A stretch of DNA of 17,528 nt from CAZAJS01 sp964485635. Lineage in GTDB: Bacteria > Pseudomonadota > Gammaproteobacteria > Francisellales > Francisellaceae. The notes below the pieces were generated by a model that was not told the origin of the DNA, searched no databases, and saw nothing but the letters and a program-made list of their open reading frames with translations. This document shows positions 1 through 6,187 of this stretch, in pieces. The position numbers and the translations under genes are program-made. Where the stretch lies: contig CAZAJS010000020.1 of assembly GCA_964485635.1 (NCBI GenBank), positions 1-17,528 on the forward strand, given 5' to 3'. Every line of letters begins with the position of its first letter. The stretch's first letter is position 1.

Positions 1-832
1 TGTAATATTGAGTAAATAACTTATTTTGCTCGGATACATGCTCACATTTATTCAATTGATAAAGTAAACGAATTACTTTATTAATTCCCCAAAGCAACAA
101 AATGGGTTCTGTTTTATCAATGACTAATTGGTGAAAAATACGCAAGACTTTTTCAGGCGTTTGTGTTAATAATGCATCTGTCAAATCAAACACAGTAAAA
201 TGCATATGATTTTGTAAAAACGGTTGCAATTGGTCAATTGTCACTTGTTGAATGTTTTGTTGTTGCAGTAAAAATAAAACTTGTTGCGCAGCAAATAAAT
301 TTCCTTCAGTCTTTTGTGCTAGAAGGACAAGGGCATTTTGTTGACATGTTAAACCTTTTTGTTGCGCTTCAAACTGAATCAATTTCAATGTCATTTGCCA
401 AGTCGGTGGCCAAACTTGACAATGCAGAATATGTGACTGCTTGCTTAAGCTGCTAAACCATTTCGCTTTTTGCTGTGCATGGGTCAATTGCGTGAAATCA
501 ATCATATAAAAATCATTTTGATTCGGCGTTGTCAGCACATTGATTAATGCTTGTTGCATATTTTTATCAGGATTTTTTTCAAAAACAATATTAATAAAAC
601 GCTGCGTTTGAAAAAGACTCAGATTTTCATTGATTTGGTAAAGTTGTACTTCATCACCCGATTGATGAATACTGATGCGTGTATGTTCATAGGTTGATGT
701 CGGAAAATAAGGATAAAGTTTTGTTTTTAATACTTGTTTTTGATAAATATCTTGGCCTGTCAATAAAACATGCTGGTATTGAGCAAGACCAGATTGAATT
801 GTTTTTAGACCATCAAAAAAACCGAATTTCAT
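1..832 (-). CDS. holA: DNA polymerase III subunit delta (HolA), 3' end outside window
   Basis: Clamp-loader delta subunit, which opens the beta sliding clamp during replication. Reading the minus strand from the ATG at 830-832 gives 277 uninterrupted codons that run off the left edge. E. coli HolA is about 343 residues, so some 60 C-terminal residues are missing. The N-terminus (MKFGFFDGLKTI, then YQHVLLTGQD) fits the family's opening, in which a hydrophobic strand and a degenerate nucleotide-binding segment come early. Near the edge the segment EPILLLWGINKVIRLLYQL matches the typical start of the C-terminal collar domain. The start is backed by an AAGGAAA ribosome-binding site 6 nt upstream. 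In many gammaproteobacteria lptE lies directly upstream of holA; here a Mip-like gene does. Assignment is from remembered family features, not a search. Confidence 0.85.
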   Translation of the reverse strand, partial: MKFGFFDGLKTIQSGLAQYQHVLLTGQDIYQKQVLKTKLYPYFPTSTYEHTRISIHQSGDEVQLYQINENLSLFQTQRFINIVFEKNPDKNMQQALINVLTTPNQNDFYMIDFTQLTHAQQKAKWFSSLSKQSHILHCQVWPPTWQMTLKLIQFEAQQKGLTCQQNALVLLAQKTEGNLFAAQQVLFLLQQQNIQQVTIDQLQPFLQNHMHFTVFDLTDALLTQTPEKVLRIFHQLVIDKTEPILLLWGINKVIRLLYQLNKCEHVSEQNKLFTQYY

Positions 833-850
833 AAACCGTTTCCTTAAACA

Positions 851-877
851 TAAAAAAAGCCGTTATAAACGGCTTTT
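851..877 (-). terminator. Rho-independent terminator after the Mip-like gene
   Basis: On the minus strand a perfect 10-bp stem (AAAAGCCGTT / AACGGCTTTT, arms 855-864 and 868-877, 3-nt loop) is followed by an uninterrupted run of T that continues out of the stem. It lies 29 nt past the stop of the Mip-like gene and 23 nt before the holA start, so it should end the Mip-like transcript. holA would then need read-through or its own promoter; none was evident in the short gap. Confidence 0.85.
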
Positions 878-905
878 AAAAATCAATGATAGAAAAAAAT
901 AGCAA

Positions 906-1307
906 TTAGCTGCTTTGATCGCCGCTAGTTGGCTGAGCAGGTTGCGCTGGCTGTTGACCATCTTGTTGCTGCTTTTGCTTCATTTGTTTTTGCATTGCTT
1001 TTTGCATTTTTTGTTGGAATGCTTGCATTGCTTTTTGCATGTCATCTTTTGAAACAGATGGTTTTTTACCGTCAACGCCCGCTTCGAATCCTGATTGGAT
1101 TTTAGATTTATCTAATTCAATACCAGCTTGCTTATCGATCATTTTTAGTTGTGGTCCAATGTTTTCACCCATTGTGTAACCAATACTATAACTTAATTGA
1201 TCTTTATTAATATCTGAATCTGAAGAGCTTTTATCAGAAGCAGCATAACCTGCAGACATTGCACCAACAGCCATTAACGATAGGGCAACTTTTGTTAATT
1301 TTTTCAT
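906..1307 (-). CDS. Exported Mip/FKBP N-terminal dimerisation-domain protein lacking the PPIase domain
   Basis: A 133-residue protein. Residues 1-22 or 23 form a Sec signal peptide (MKKLTK, a hydrophobic core, then an AYA-type cleavage site); there is no lipobox cysteine, so a soluble periplasmic protein is expected. Residues about 35-105 match the FKBP_N dimerisation domain of Mip/FkpA: DQLSYSIGYTMGENI, then a GFEAGVDGKKPS-like segment, then a long Met/Gln/Lys helix. The tail (about 108-133) is rich in Q, P, S and T. The catalytic FKBP fold that should follow is absent; Mip and FkpA are usually 230-270 residues. Only 73 nt separate the stop from holA, so a frameshift cannot hide it. Francisella FipA is known to have this one-domain layout and works beside the DsbA-like FipB; a partner-binding or chaperone role here is inference. 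A strong AAGGAG site lies 8 nt before the ATG. Confidence 0.8.
   Translation of the reverse strand: MKKLTKVALSLMAVGAMSAGYAASDKSSSDSDINKDQLSYSIGYTMGENIGPQLKMIDKQAGIELDKSKIQSGFEAGVDGKKPSVSKDDMQKAMQAFQQKMQKAMQKQMKQKQQQDGQQPAQPAQPTSGDQSS
991..1040. repeat. 17-bp direct repeat (33-bp period) within the Mip-like coding sequence
   Basis: The sequence TGCATTGCTTTTTGCAT occurs at 991-1007 and again at 1024-1040. On the coding strand it encodes a repeated MQKAMQ segment of the Met/Gln-rich helix, so it reads as internal duplication or low complexity in the coding sequence rather than a separate element. Confidence 0.7.
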
Positions 1308-1365
1308 GAGATTTTACTCCTTTTTTATTGTTACAACACTTGTATCAAGCCTTTTAAACAATAGC

Positions 1366-1385
1366 GCATTATCCGGTGATAATGC
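1366..1385. other. Perfect 8-bp inverted repeat between the DUF4282 gene and the Mip-like gene
   Basis: GCATTATC (1366-1373) and GATAATGC (1378-1385) flank a 4-nt CGGT loop. The hairpin sits just past the DUF4282-type gene stop (1404) and 58 nt before the Mip-like start. On the minus strand it is followed by GCTATTG, not a T-run, so it is a poor intrinsic terminator. It could act as a weak terminator, an RNA end-protecting stem or a protein-binding site; the sequence does not decide. Confidence 0.45.
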
Positions 1386-1403
1386 AAACCTATTTATGGC
1401 GAT

Positions 1404-1916
1404 TTATGATAAATTTGATTTGTTCTGATGTGTTGGTTTGTCTTCAGTTACATCTGAATGCTCGTTAGCTGGGACTTCAGATTCATGATTTGGTGCTTGG
1501 TGCGCCTGTGATTCTGATGAATCAGCCTCAGTATTTAAATGATTTTTTTCAGGCTGGTGGTTAAAAGGATCAGTAAACGTATTAGAAGCAGCAGCTGGTT
1601 GTTCTGATGCCAAAAATTGTTTAATTTCCGTTAAACGTTGATAAATTTGGAATAAAATAATAATTAATTCACAAGCGATCCGAATCGCTAAAATACTAAT
1701 TAAAAAGACAATAATTGAATAAAAGAATCCAACGACAAACCCTAAAAACCCTGTTGCAGCCCAACTAAAAAAAATGCGCAAACTGACAACAGCGCTTACA
1801 ATAATAGCGATCAAAAAAATCACTTCGATAAAACTTGGGGTAATAAACTCTCGAAAAGAAAGAAATTTATTTCTAAATAAATCCATATTAATTTTATTTT
1901 GAATTGACTCTTTCAT
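1404..1916 (-). CDS. DUF4282-type two-helix membrane protein with a charged C-terminal tail
   Basis: A 170-residue inner-membrane protein of unknown function. After a short N-terminal segment (KESIQNKINM...) come the phrase SFREFITPSFIEVIF and two hydrophobic stretches at about residues 29-51 and 57-90; a FITP motif followed by two helices is typical of DUF4282 proteins. The last 65 or so residues are hydrophilic, rich in E, S, N and H, with no predicted membrane segment. The start at 1916 is chosen because AAGGAGG lies 7 nt upstream. An in-frame ATG at 1964 is open but falls at the predicted transcription start of the promoter at 1970-1998, so the 16 extra residues (including GGHAM) are unlikely. 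It lies upstream of the Mip-like gene on the same strand with a 96-nt gap; whether they share a transcript is unclear. Confidence 0.75.
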   Translation of the reverse strand: MKESIQNKINMDLFRNKFLSFREFITPSFIEVIFLIAIIVSAVVSLRIFFSWAATGFLGFVVGFFYSIIVFLISILAIRIACELIIILFQIYQRLTEIKQFLASEQPAAASNTFTDPFNHQPEKNHLNTEADSSESQAHQAPNHESEVPANEHSDVTEDKPTHQNKSNLS

Positions 1917-1969
1917 TGCGTGGCCTCCTTGACGTTGCTTTGAGCAAAGTTTCGTATCATTCAAATTTT

Positions 1970-1998
1970 ATTATAAAGTGCTTGTGTGATAATTGCAA
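1970..1998 (-). promoter_or_regulatory. Sigma-70-type promoter for the DUF4282-type gene
   Basis: On the minus strand TTGCAA (1993-1998) and a perfect TATAAT (1970-1975) are separated by exactly 17 nt. The transcription start would fall near 1963, giving a leader of about 45 nt that contains the AAGGAGG site of the gene starting at 1916. It lies 16 nt or less beyond the end of queG, so the gene probably has its own transcript. Confidence 0.75.
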
Positions 1999-2013
1999 TT
2001 TAATATAAGGGTT

Positions 2014-3093
2014 TTAGACAGGATTTAAATGTTGATTCAATGCCCAATTGATATGCTCACTTACAACTGGATCATGTTGATAAAATTGAGCCATTGTCTT
2101 TAGTTGATGAATAATTGTTTGATCAAATGGCGCATTGCCTAAAGCAATAACAATATTGCGAATCCATGCCCAATGGCCAATGCGTCGAATGGCTGATCCC
2201 TGTGTTTGTTGTAAAAAGGTAGGTTCATCCCATTGAGCGAGTTCAATTAATCGCTTTGGTGTTAATGACGAACGTGGTAAGAAATCAGTAATAGAGGTTG
2301 TTTGGCTTGATTGGTTAAACGGACAAACAAGTTGGCAATCATCACAACCATAAATGCGATTGCCTAATGGCCGTCGAAACTCAAGCGGAATCCCCCCTTT
2401 ATTTTCAATGGTTAAATAAGACAAGCACCGATTAGCATCTACGACTTTATTGGCAACAATAGCACCGGTTGGGCATTGGGTGATACAGGCTTGGCAGCGG
2501 CCACAATGATCATGATATGGCGCATAACGTTGATTTTGAAAATTAATACTTGTAAAAATCACCCCAATAAAGAAAAAAGACCCATTTCGATTCATTAAAT
2601 TGCCATGTTTGCCAATCCAGCCTAAACCACTTTTTTCTGCTAATGGTTTTTCTAAAACAGGTGCACTATCGGTAAAAACACGATAGGTATGATCCGCATT
2701 GGTTTGTTGGGTGATATATTGGGCTAACTTTTCTAATTTTTTGCGTAAAACTTTATGATAATCACGTCCTTGAGCATAATAAGAAATCGCTGCATAATTA
2801 GAAGGTGTGGTTAAACGTTGACGTATTTTTTTTAAAGAATATTGTTCAGGTAAATAATTTAATGTGGCGACAATGACACTTTGAGTCCCTGGGACTAATT
2901 TATCAGGGCGCCAACGAAGATCACCATGTTTGGTCATATACGTTAAATCAGCATGATACCCTTTTTCAATCCAGTCATTGAAGTAGGGTAAATAAGGCGT
3001 TAGGTCCGTATTTGTTGCAGCGATATCTGTTAATTGTAACGTTTGCTGTGCATATTGTCGTATTTGTTGCCAAAATTCATTAGAAACAGTCAT
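2014..3093 (-). CDS. queG: Epoxyqueuosine reductase QueG
   Basis: Cobalamin- and iron-sulfur-dependent cytoplasmic enzyme that reduces epoxyqueuosine to queuosine at position 34 of tRNAs with GUN anticodons. The 359-residue length is normal for the family. Visible features: the TDSAPVLEKPLAEKSGLGWIG segment with the probable catalytic Asp142; a first ferredoxin-type motif CGRCQACITQCP with Cys197, 200, 203 and 207; Cys223 in RCLSYLTIE; and a second motif YGCDDCQLVCPFN with Cys250, 253 and 257. Together these supply all ligands for two [4Fe-4S] clusters. The C-terminal third has the HEAT-like helices usual for QueG (residues about 300-355, with IRRIGHWAWIRNIVIALGN). The Shine-Dalgarno site is weak (GAGAAT). 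It diverges from the lipA side across a 232-nt intergenic region holding a palindrome at 3130-3144. Confidence 0.96.
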   Translation of the reverse strand: MTVSNEFWQQIRQYAQQTLQLTDIAATNTDLTPYLPYFNDWIEKGYHADLTYMTKHGDLRWRPDKLVPGTQSVIVATLNYLPEQYSLKKIRQRLTTPSNYAAISYYAQGRDYHKVLRKKLEKLAQYITQQTNADHTYRVFTDSAPVLEKPLAEKSGLGWIGKHGNLMNRNGSFFFIGVIFTSINFQNQRYAPYHDHCGRCQACITQCPTGAIVANKVVDANRCLSYLTIENKGGIPLEFRRPLGNRIYGCDDCQLVCPFNQSSQTTSITDFLPRSSLTPKRLIELAQWDEPTFLQQTQGSAIRRIGHWAWIRNIVIALGNAPFDQTIIHQLKTMAQFYQHDPVVSEHINWALNQHLNPV

Positions 3094-3129
3094 TTATATT
3101 CTCAATATTGTGTGATGCATTGATTTAGA

Positions 3130-3144
3130 TTGATCAGTGATCAA
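3130..3144. promoter_or_regulatory. Perfect 15-bp palindrome, possible operator
   Basis: TTGATCA-G-TGATCAA is a perfect dyad centred on 3137, in the divergent region between queG and the lipA leader. Its left arm would serve as the -35 (TTGATC) of a candidate plus-strand promoter with TACGAT 16 nt downstream (3152-3157), so a bound protein could block it. It resembles an FNR box (TTGAT-N4-ATCAA) but the centre is 5 nt, not 4. Function is inferred from position only. Confidence 0.4.
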
Positions 3145-3187
3145 GCGTTATTACGATTTAGTGTACCGGCCTCTAGGGGTTGGTGCA

Positions 3188-3271
3188 ATGGATCGGCAGA
3201 ACAAAAGCTTAGGGAAACATGAATCAATTATTGTATTGAAAATGCACAGTCATGCTATTTGTGACTTGTGA
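3188..3271 (+). CDS. Possible 27-residue leader ORF upstream of lipA
   Basis: An ATG at 3188 opens a 27-codon frame (MDRQNKSLGKHES..., ending ...SHAICDL) closed by TGA at 3269-3271. A purine-rich AGGGG lies 9-13 nt before the ATG, a better ribosome-binding site than that of lipA itself. It ends 54 nt before the lipA start and is preceded by the weak candidate promoter overlapping the palindrome at 3130-3144. The region 3165-3190 is visibly more GC-rich than its surroundings and can fold (ACCGGCC with GGTTGGT, two G-U pairs). It may be a leader peptide or chance; a frame this short arises easily, so confidence is low. Confidence 0.25.
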   Translation: MDRQNKSLGKHESIIVLKMHSHAICDL

Positions 3272-3325
3272 TTTAAAATGTTTTTTGTCATGATGCCATT
3301 ATGATTATCCAATTATATTGAAACG

Positions 3326-4324
3326 ATGCCAGAAAAAATTAAAAACATTGATGTAGTTGTTGAAAGCGGGTCTAAATATCAAACTGAAACCGGCATTCAT
3401 GCGGTGAAAGATGGGGTGCGCAATAAAAAATCAAACCGCATTCATACCCAAAAACCTGCTTGGCTTAAAAAGCCGAAACAAGCCTCTTCAGATACTTATT
3501 TAAAAGTCAAATCACTGACAAAAAAACATCGTCTGTCGACTGTTTGTGAAGAAGCCAAATGCCCGAATATTAACGAATGCTGGTCTCATGGGACAGCGAC
3601 TTTAATGTTAATGGGAAGTGTTTGCACACGTGCTTGTCGGTTTTGCGCGGTGGATACTGGTAATCCAAAAGGTTGGCTTGATTCAAATGAGCCAGAGCAT
3701 GCGGCACACAGTGTTTCAGTCATGGGACTTGAATATGTGGTATTGACTTCCGTTGATCGAGATGACTTGCCAGATGGTGGTGCTGAGCATTATGCCAAAA
3801 CCATTAACGCCATTAAACAACAAAACCCCACTGTCAAAGTTGAAGCATTAACGCCTGATTTTAGTGGTCAGCAACAAGCAATTGATACCATATTAGCAAC
3901 CAATGTTGATGTATTTGCACAAAATATTGAAACAGTTGAACGCTTAACCCATCCAGTCCGAGATATTCGAGCAGGCTATCAACAAACATTAGATGTATTA
4001 GCTTATGTCAAGCAACACTCTGTGAATGTTTTAACAAAAACTAGTTTAATGTTAGGGCTTGGTGAAACAGATGCGGAAATTGAAGCAACCATGGATGATT
4101 TACGCGCTATTGGTGTTGATGTCTTAACGCTTGGTCAGTATATGCAACCAACACGCCACCATTTAGCTGTTGAACGTTTTGTTACACCACAAGAATTTGA
4201 ACAATACCGACAAATTGGATTAAAAAAAGGATTTCTTGAAGTCGCCTCAGGTCCTATGGTTCGTTCAAGCTATCGGGCGGATCGTATTTTTAAACAAGAT
4301 AATTTAGGACTGTCTAACAGTTAA
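3326..4324 (+). CDS. lipA: Lipoyl synthase (radical SAM)
   Basis: LipA inserts two sulfur atoms into the octanoyl chain carried on lipoyl domains of pyruvate and 2-oxoglutarate dehydrogenases and the glycine cleavage H protein. The 332-residue protein carries the family-specific cluster motif with Cys74, Cys79 and Cys85 (CEEAKCPNINECW), the radical SAM CX3CX2C motif with Cys100, Cys104 and Cys107 (CTRACRFC), and the C-terminal RSSYRAD motif (from Arg313), whose serine ligates the auxiliary cluster. The N-terminal 50 residues before KPAWLKK are longer and more charged than the core but fit the usual LipA extension. The ATG at 3326 is the only in-frame ATG before the core; its ribosome-binding site is weak. 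lipB is not adjacent. elbB follows 11 nt after the stop and is probably cotranscribed. Confidence 0.97.
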   Translation: MPEKIKNIDVVVESGSKYQTETGIHAVKDGVRNKKSNRIHTQKPAWLKKPKQASSDTYLKVKSLTKKHRLSTVCEEAKCPNINECWSHGTATLMLMGSVCTRACRFCAVDTGNPKGWLDSNEPEHAAHSVSVMGLEYVVLTSVDRDDLPDGGAEHYAKTINAIKQQNPTVKVEALTPDFSGQQQAIDTILATNVDVFAQNIETVERLTHPVRDIRAGYQQTLDVLAYVKQHSVNVLTKTSLMLGLGETDAEIEATMDDLRAIGVDVLTLGQYMQPTRHHLAVERFVTPQEFEQYRQIGLKKGFLEVASGPMVRSSYRADRIFKQDNLGLSNS

Positions 4325-4335
4325 GGAGAATATCA

Positions 4336-4998
4336 ATGAAAGTTGCCGTATTATTGACAGGATGTGGTTATTTAGATGGTTCAGAAATTCAAGAAGTCGT
4401 TGCAACCTTAATTGCCTTAGATAAACGTGGCATACAATGGCATGCTGTGGCTATTAATCAAGCCCAAAGTGATGTGGTTGACCATCAAGAACAAGTCGTT
4501 TGCCAAGACTTGAATCGAAATATGCTTGCCGAAAGTGCTCGAATTGTTCGAGGTAAAATTTCACCAATTGCAGTGTCAAAACCAGAAGATTATGATGCGG
4601 TAATTGTCCCTGGTGGTTTTGGTGTTGCAAAAAATATTAGTGATTTTGCTGCTAAAGCAGATGAAACCTATACGATTAACACGAAAGTTCAAGCTTTTTT
4701 ACAAGCTTTTGCGAAAGCTAATAAACCGGCAGGGTTTTTATGCATTGCCCCAATATTAATTCCATTGATCTATCCAAAAGGTGTCCAATTGACAATTGGT
4801 CATGATGCAAATATTGCCAAGACACTTCAAGCTAAGAGGGCTAAACATATTAATACAGCCGTCAATGATATTTGTGTTGATCCGACACACCGCGTTATTT
4901 CAAGTCCTGCTTATATGTTAGCTGACAATAGCTATCAAGCATTTGAAGGTATTGACCGGTTAGTCGAGCAAATTCAAACATGGTTAAAAGAGGCATAA
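4336..4998 (+). CDS. elbB: ElbB, DJ-1/PfpI-family glyoxalase-like protein
   Basis: A 220-residue cytoplasmic protein of the DJ-1/PfpI superfamily, ElbB branch (called isoprenoid biosynthesis protein or glyoxalase ElbB). E. coli ElbB has reported glyoxalase-like activity; its physiological role is not settled. The family signature is clear: start KVAVLLTGCGYLDGSEIQE with Glu17, the VPGGFGVAKNISDFA loop at about 91-105, and the nucleophile elbow GFLCIAP with Cys136. His157 and the DPTHRVISSPAYM segment near 186-198 also fit. Length is normal. AAGGAG lies 8 nt before the ATG and the gene starts 11 nt after lipA, so the two form an operon. It meets the end of mrpG tail to tail across 65 nt, in which no convincing terminator is visible. 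Confidence 0.92.
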   Translation: MKVAVLLTGCGYLDGSEIQEVVATLIALDKRGIQWHAVAINQAQSDVVDHQEQVVCQDLNRNMLAESARIVRGKISPIAVSKPEDYDAVIVPGGFGVAKNISDFAAKADETYTINTKVQAFLQAFAKANKPAGFLCIAPILIPLIYPKGVQLTIGHDANIAKTLQAKRAKHINTAVNDICVDPTHRVISSPAYMLADNSYQAFEGIDRLVEQIQTWLKEA

Positions 4999-5063
4999 AT
5001 CAAACATGAAAGGGTGCATAAAACACCTGTAGACCTGTAACCACCAAATCAAATCTTTTTACA

Positions 5064-5426
5064 TTATTTATGATCTGAATTTTTTTGATAAGCTAATAAA
5101 GCTTGACTGTCTGGGTCAAGCTTTGTGTTGTCAATTAAATTTAAATGACGGGTCCGGTAGGCTGTTTTTGCAATAATATGTGCAGCAATTGGATTGGTTA
5201 ATGCAATAAAAAAGATAAGCAATAAAATTTCAGTCATACCATGGACATTTTTTAATTGAATTCCAACGCCAAATAAGACAAGTCCTGCTCCTAATGTACC
5301 TGCTTTTGTTGCAGCATGCATTTGTAATAATAAATCTTTTAAACGAATAATCCCAAGTGCAGCAACAAACATAAAAAAGCTACCTAATAAAATTAAAATC
5401 ATTCCGATCCAGTTAATTAAATTCAT
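5064..5426 (-). CDS. mrpG: Mrp antiporter subunit G
   Basis: Small membrane subunit (MnhG/PhaG) of the multisubunit Na+(K+)/H+ antiporter. The 120 residues contain three hydrophobic segments (about 5-26, 38-60 and 66-88) and the family signature GIIRLKDLLLQMHAATKAGTLGAGLVLFG, here at residues about 25-53, followed by LTNPIAAHIIAKTAYR near 76-91. The C-terminal 25 residues are polar. The ATG overlaps the mrpF stop (ATGA) and is preceded by GAGGAAA, indicating translational coupling. It is the last gene of the operon. Confidence 0.94.
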   Translation of the reverse strand: MNLINWIGMILILLGSFFMFVAALGIIRLKDLLLQMHAATKAGTLGAGLVLFGVGIQLKNVHGMTEILLLIFFIALTNPIAAHIIAKTAYRTRHLNLIDNTKLDPDSQALLAYQKNSDHK

Positions 5427-5692
5427 TGAACTTTCCTCGCATATAAAAAGGTGGCATAGGCAATATTTCCTAAAAACATAATCAGCGCGATAGCTAAAGT
5501 GACATTGAGATAATAAGGCTGATCACGAATTAAAGCAATCAAGGCAATTCCCATAATAATAATATTCGCAATCACATCTAGCGCCACTAATTTAGCAAAT
5601 ACATCACGGTCAAAAAAAACTTTCAGCCCACATAAAGTTAATGCAACAAATAAAATTGCAATACTAATCGCGAGTAGAATAGTCATTAGCAT
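5423..5692 (-). CDS. mrpF: Mrp antiporter subunit F
   Basis: An 89-residue membrane subunit (MnhF/PhaF) with three hydrophobic helices. The DRDVFAKLVALDVIANIIIM segment matches the conserved middle of MrpF, where an Arg-Asp pair and an Asp inside the second helix are typical (canonical form DRxVALD). The start is set at the ATG at 5692, which has AGGAG 9 nt upstream; a TTG two codons earlier (5698) is less likely. It overlaps the 3' end of mrpE by 29 nt, and its stop overlaps the mrpG start. Confidence 0.92.
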   Translation of the reverse strand: MLMTILLAISIAILFVALTLCGLKVFFDRDVFAKLVALDVIANIIIMGIALIALIRDQPYYLNVTLAIALIMFLGNIAYATFLYARKVQ

Positions 5693-6179
5693 GCGCAAAT
5701 ACTCCTATAACTTGTTGTTCAATCTTTTTAATTTTTTGTTCTACTTGGTTTGAATCAGATGCAAACATCGCATGAATATATAAGAAATGTTCATCTTCAG
5801 ATAAATCCACAACTAGTGAGCCAGGTGTTAGTGAAATAACACTGCTTAATAACATTTTTTCCATATTCGTATCACAATTTAAATGATATTTGATCATAGC
5901 TGGTTGACTATAAGAGCGCCGTGTTAATACATCATACGCAACCTGGATACTTGAAACAAAGAGCTCATAAATTGTGATAATAACGAGCAAGAAAAAGCGC
6001 CATAAATGAAATTTTGCCCGTGTTTGGCGAAATGACCGGTGCATAAAATAAGTGACTAATGAGGCAAACACAATGGCTAAAATCACATTATTGAGCGTCA
6101 AAGTGCTGCTAATCCCAAGCCAAATTAGCATTAAGAATAACAACATATAACAAGTATTGATATTGATTCTTTTCATCAT
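5664..6179 (-). CDS. mrpE: Mrp antiporter subunit E
   Basis: MrpE (MnhE/PhaE), about 171 residues. Two or three N-terminal hydrophobic helices (about 4-46 and 58-77) are followed by a soluble domain with the family signatures ISLTPGSLVVDL and FLYIHAMF (residues about 115-138), where LTPGTL...VHxxD is usual. Two starts compete: ATG at 6191, in an ATGA overlap with the mrpD stop but without a Shine-Dalgarno site, and ATG at 6179, with GAGG 6 nt upstream. The latter is preferred; choosing 6191 would add MRKL. The 3' end overlaps mrpF. Confidence 0.93.
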   Translation of the reverse strand: MMKRININTCYMLLFLMLIWLGISSTLTLNNVILAIVFASLVTYFMHRSFRQTRAKFHLWRFFLLVIITIYELFVSSIQVAYDVLTRRSYSQPAMIKYHLNCDTNMEKMLLSSVISLTPGSLVVDLSEDEHFLYIHAMFASDSNQVEQKIKKIEQQVIGVFAHANDYSTRD

Positions 6180-6187
6180 TAGTTTCC

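Noticed and set aside
238..456. Open frame of 72 codons on the plus strand
   Set aside because: It is antisense to holA, which is open across the whole region and has recognisable features.
906..1307. Frameshifted full-length Mip
   Set aside because: Only 73 nt lie between the stop and holA, including a terminator, so no hidden FKBP domain can be present.
3130..3144. FNR binding site
   Set aside because: The half-sites TTGAT and ATCAA are separated by 5 nt, whereas FNR boxes have 4; kept only as an unnamed palindrome.
3165..3215. tRNA or tRNA fragment in the GC-rich block before lipA
   Set aside because: No cloverleaf, no T-loop GTTCRA sequence and no acceptor stem could be formed.
5013..5027. 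GGTG/CACC hairpin between elbB and mrpG as a terminator
   Set aside because: Only four base pairs with a 7-nt loop and no T-run on either side; too weak to call.
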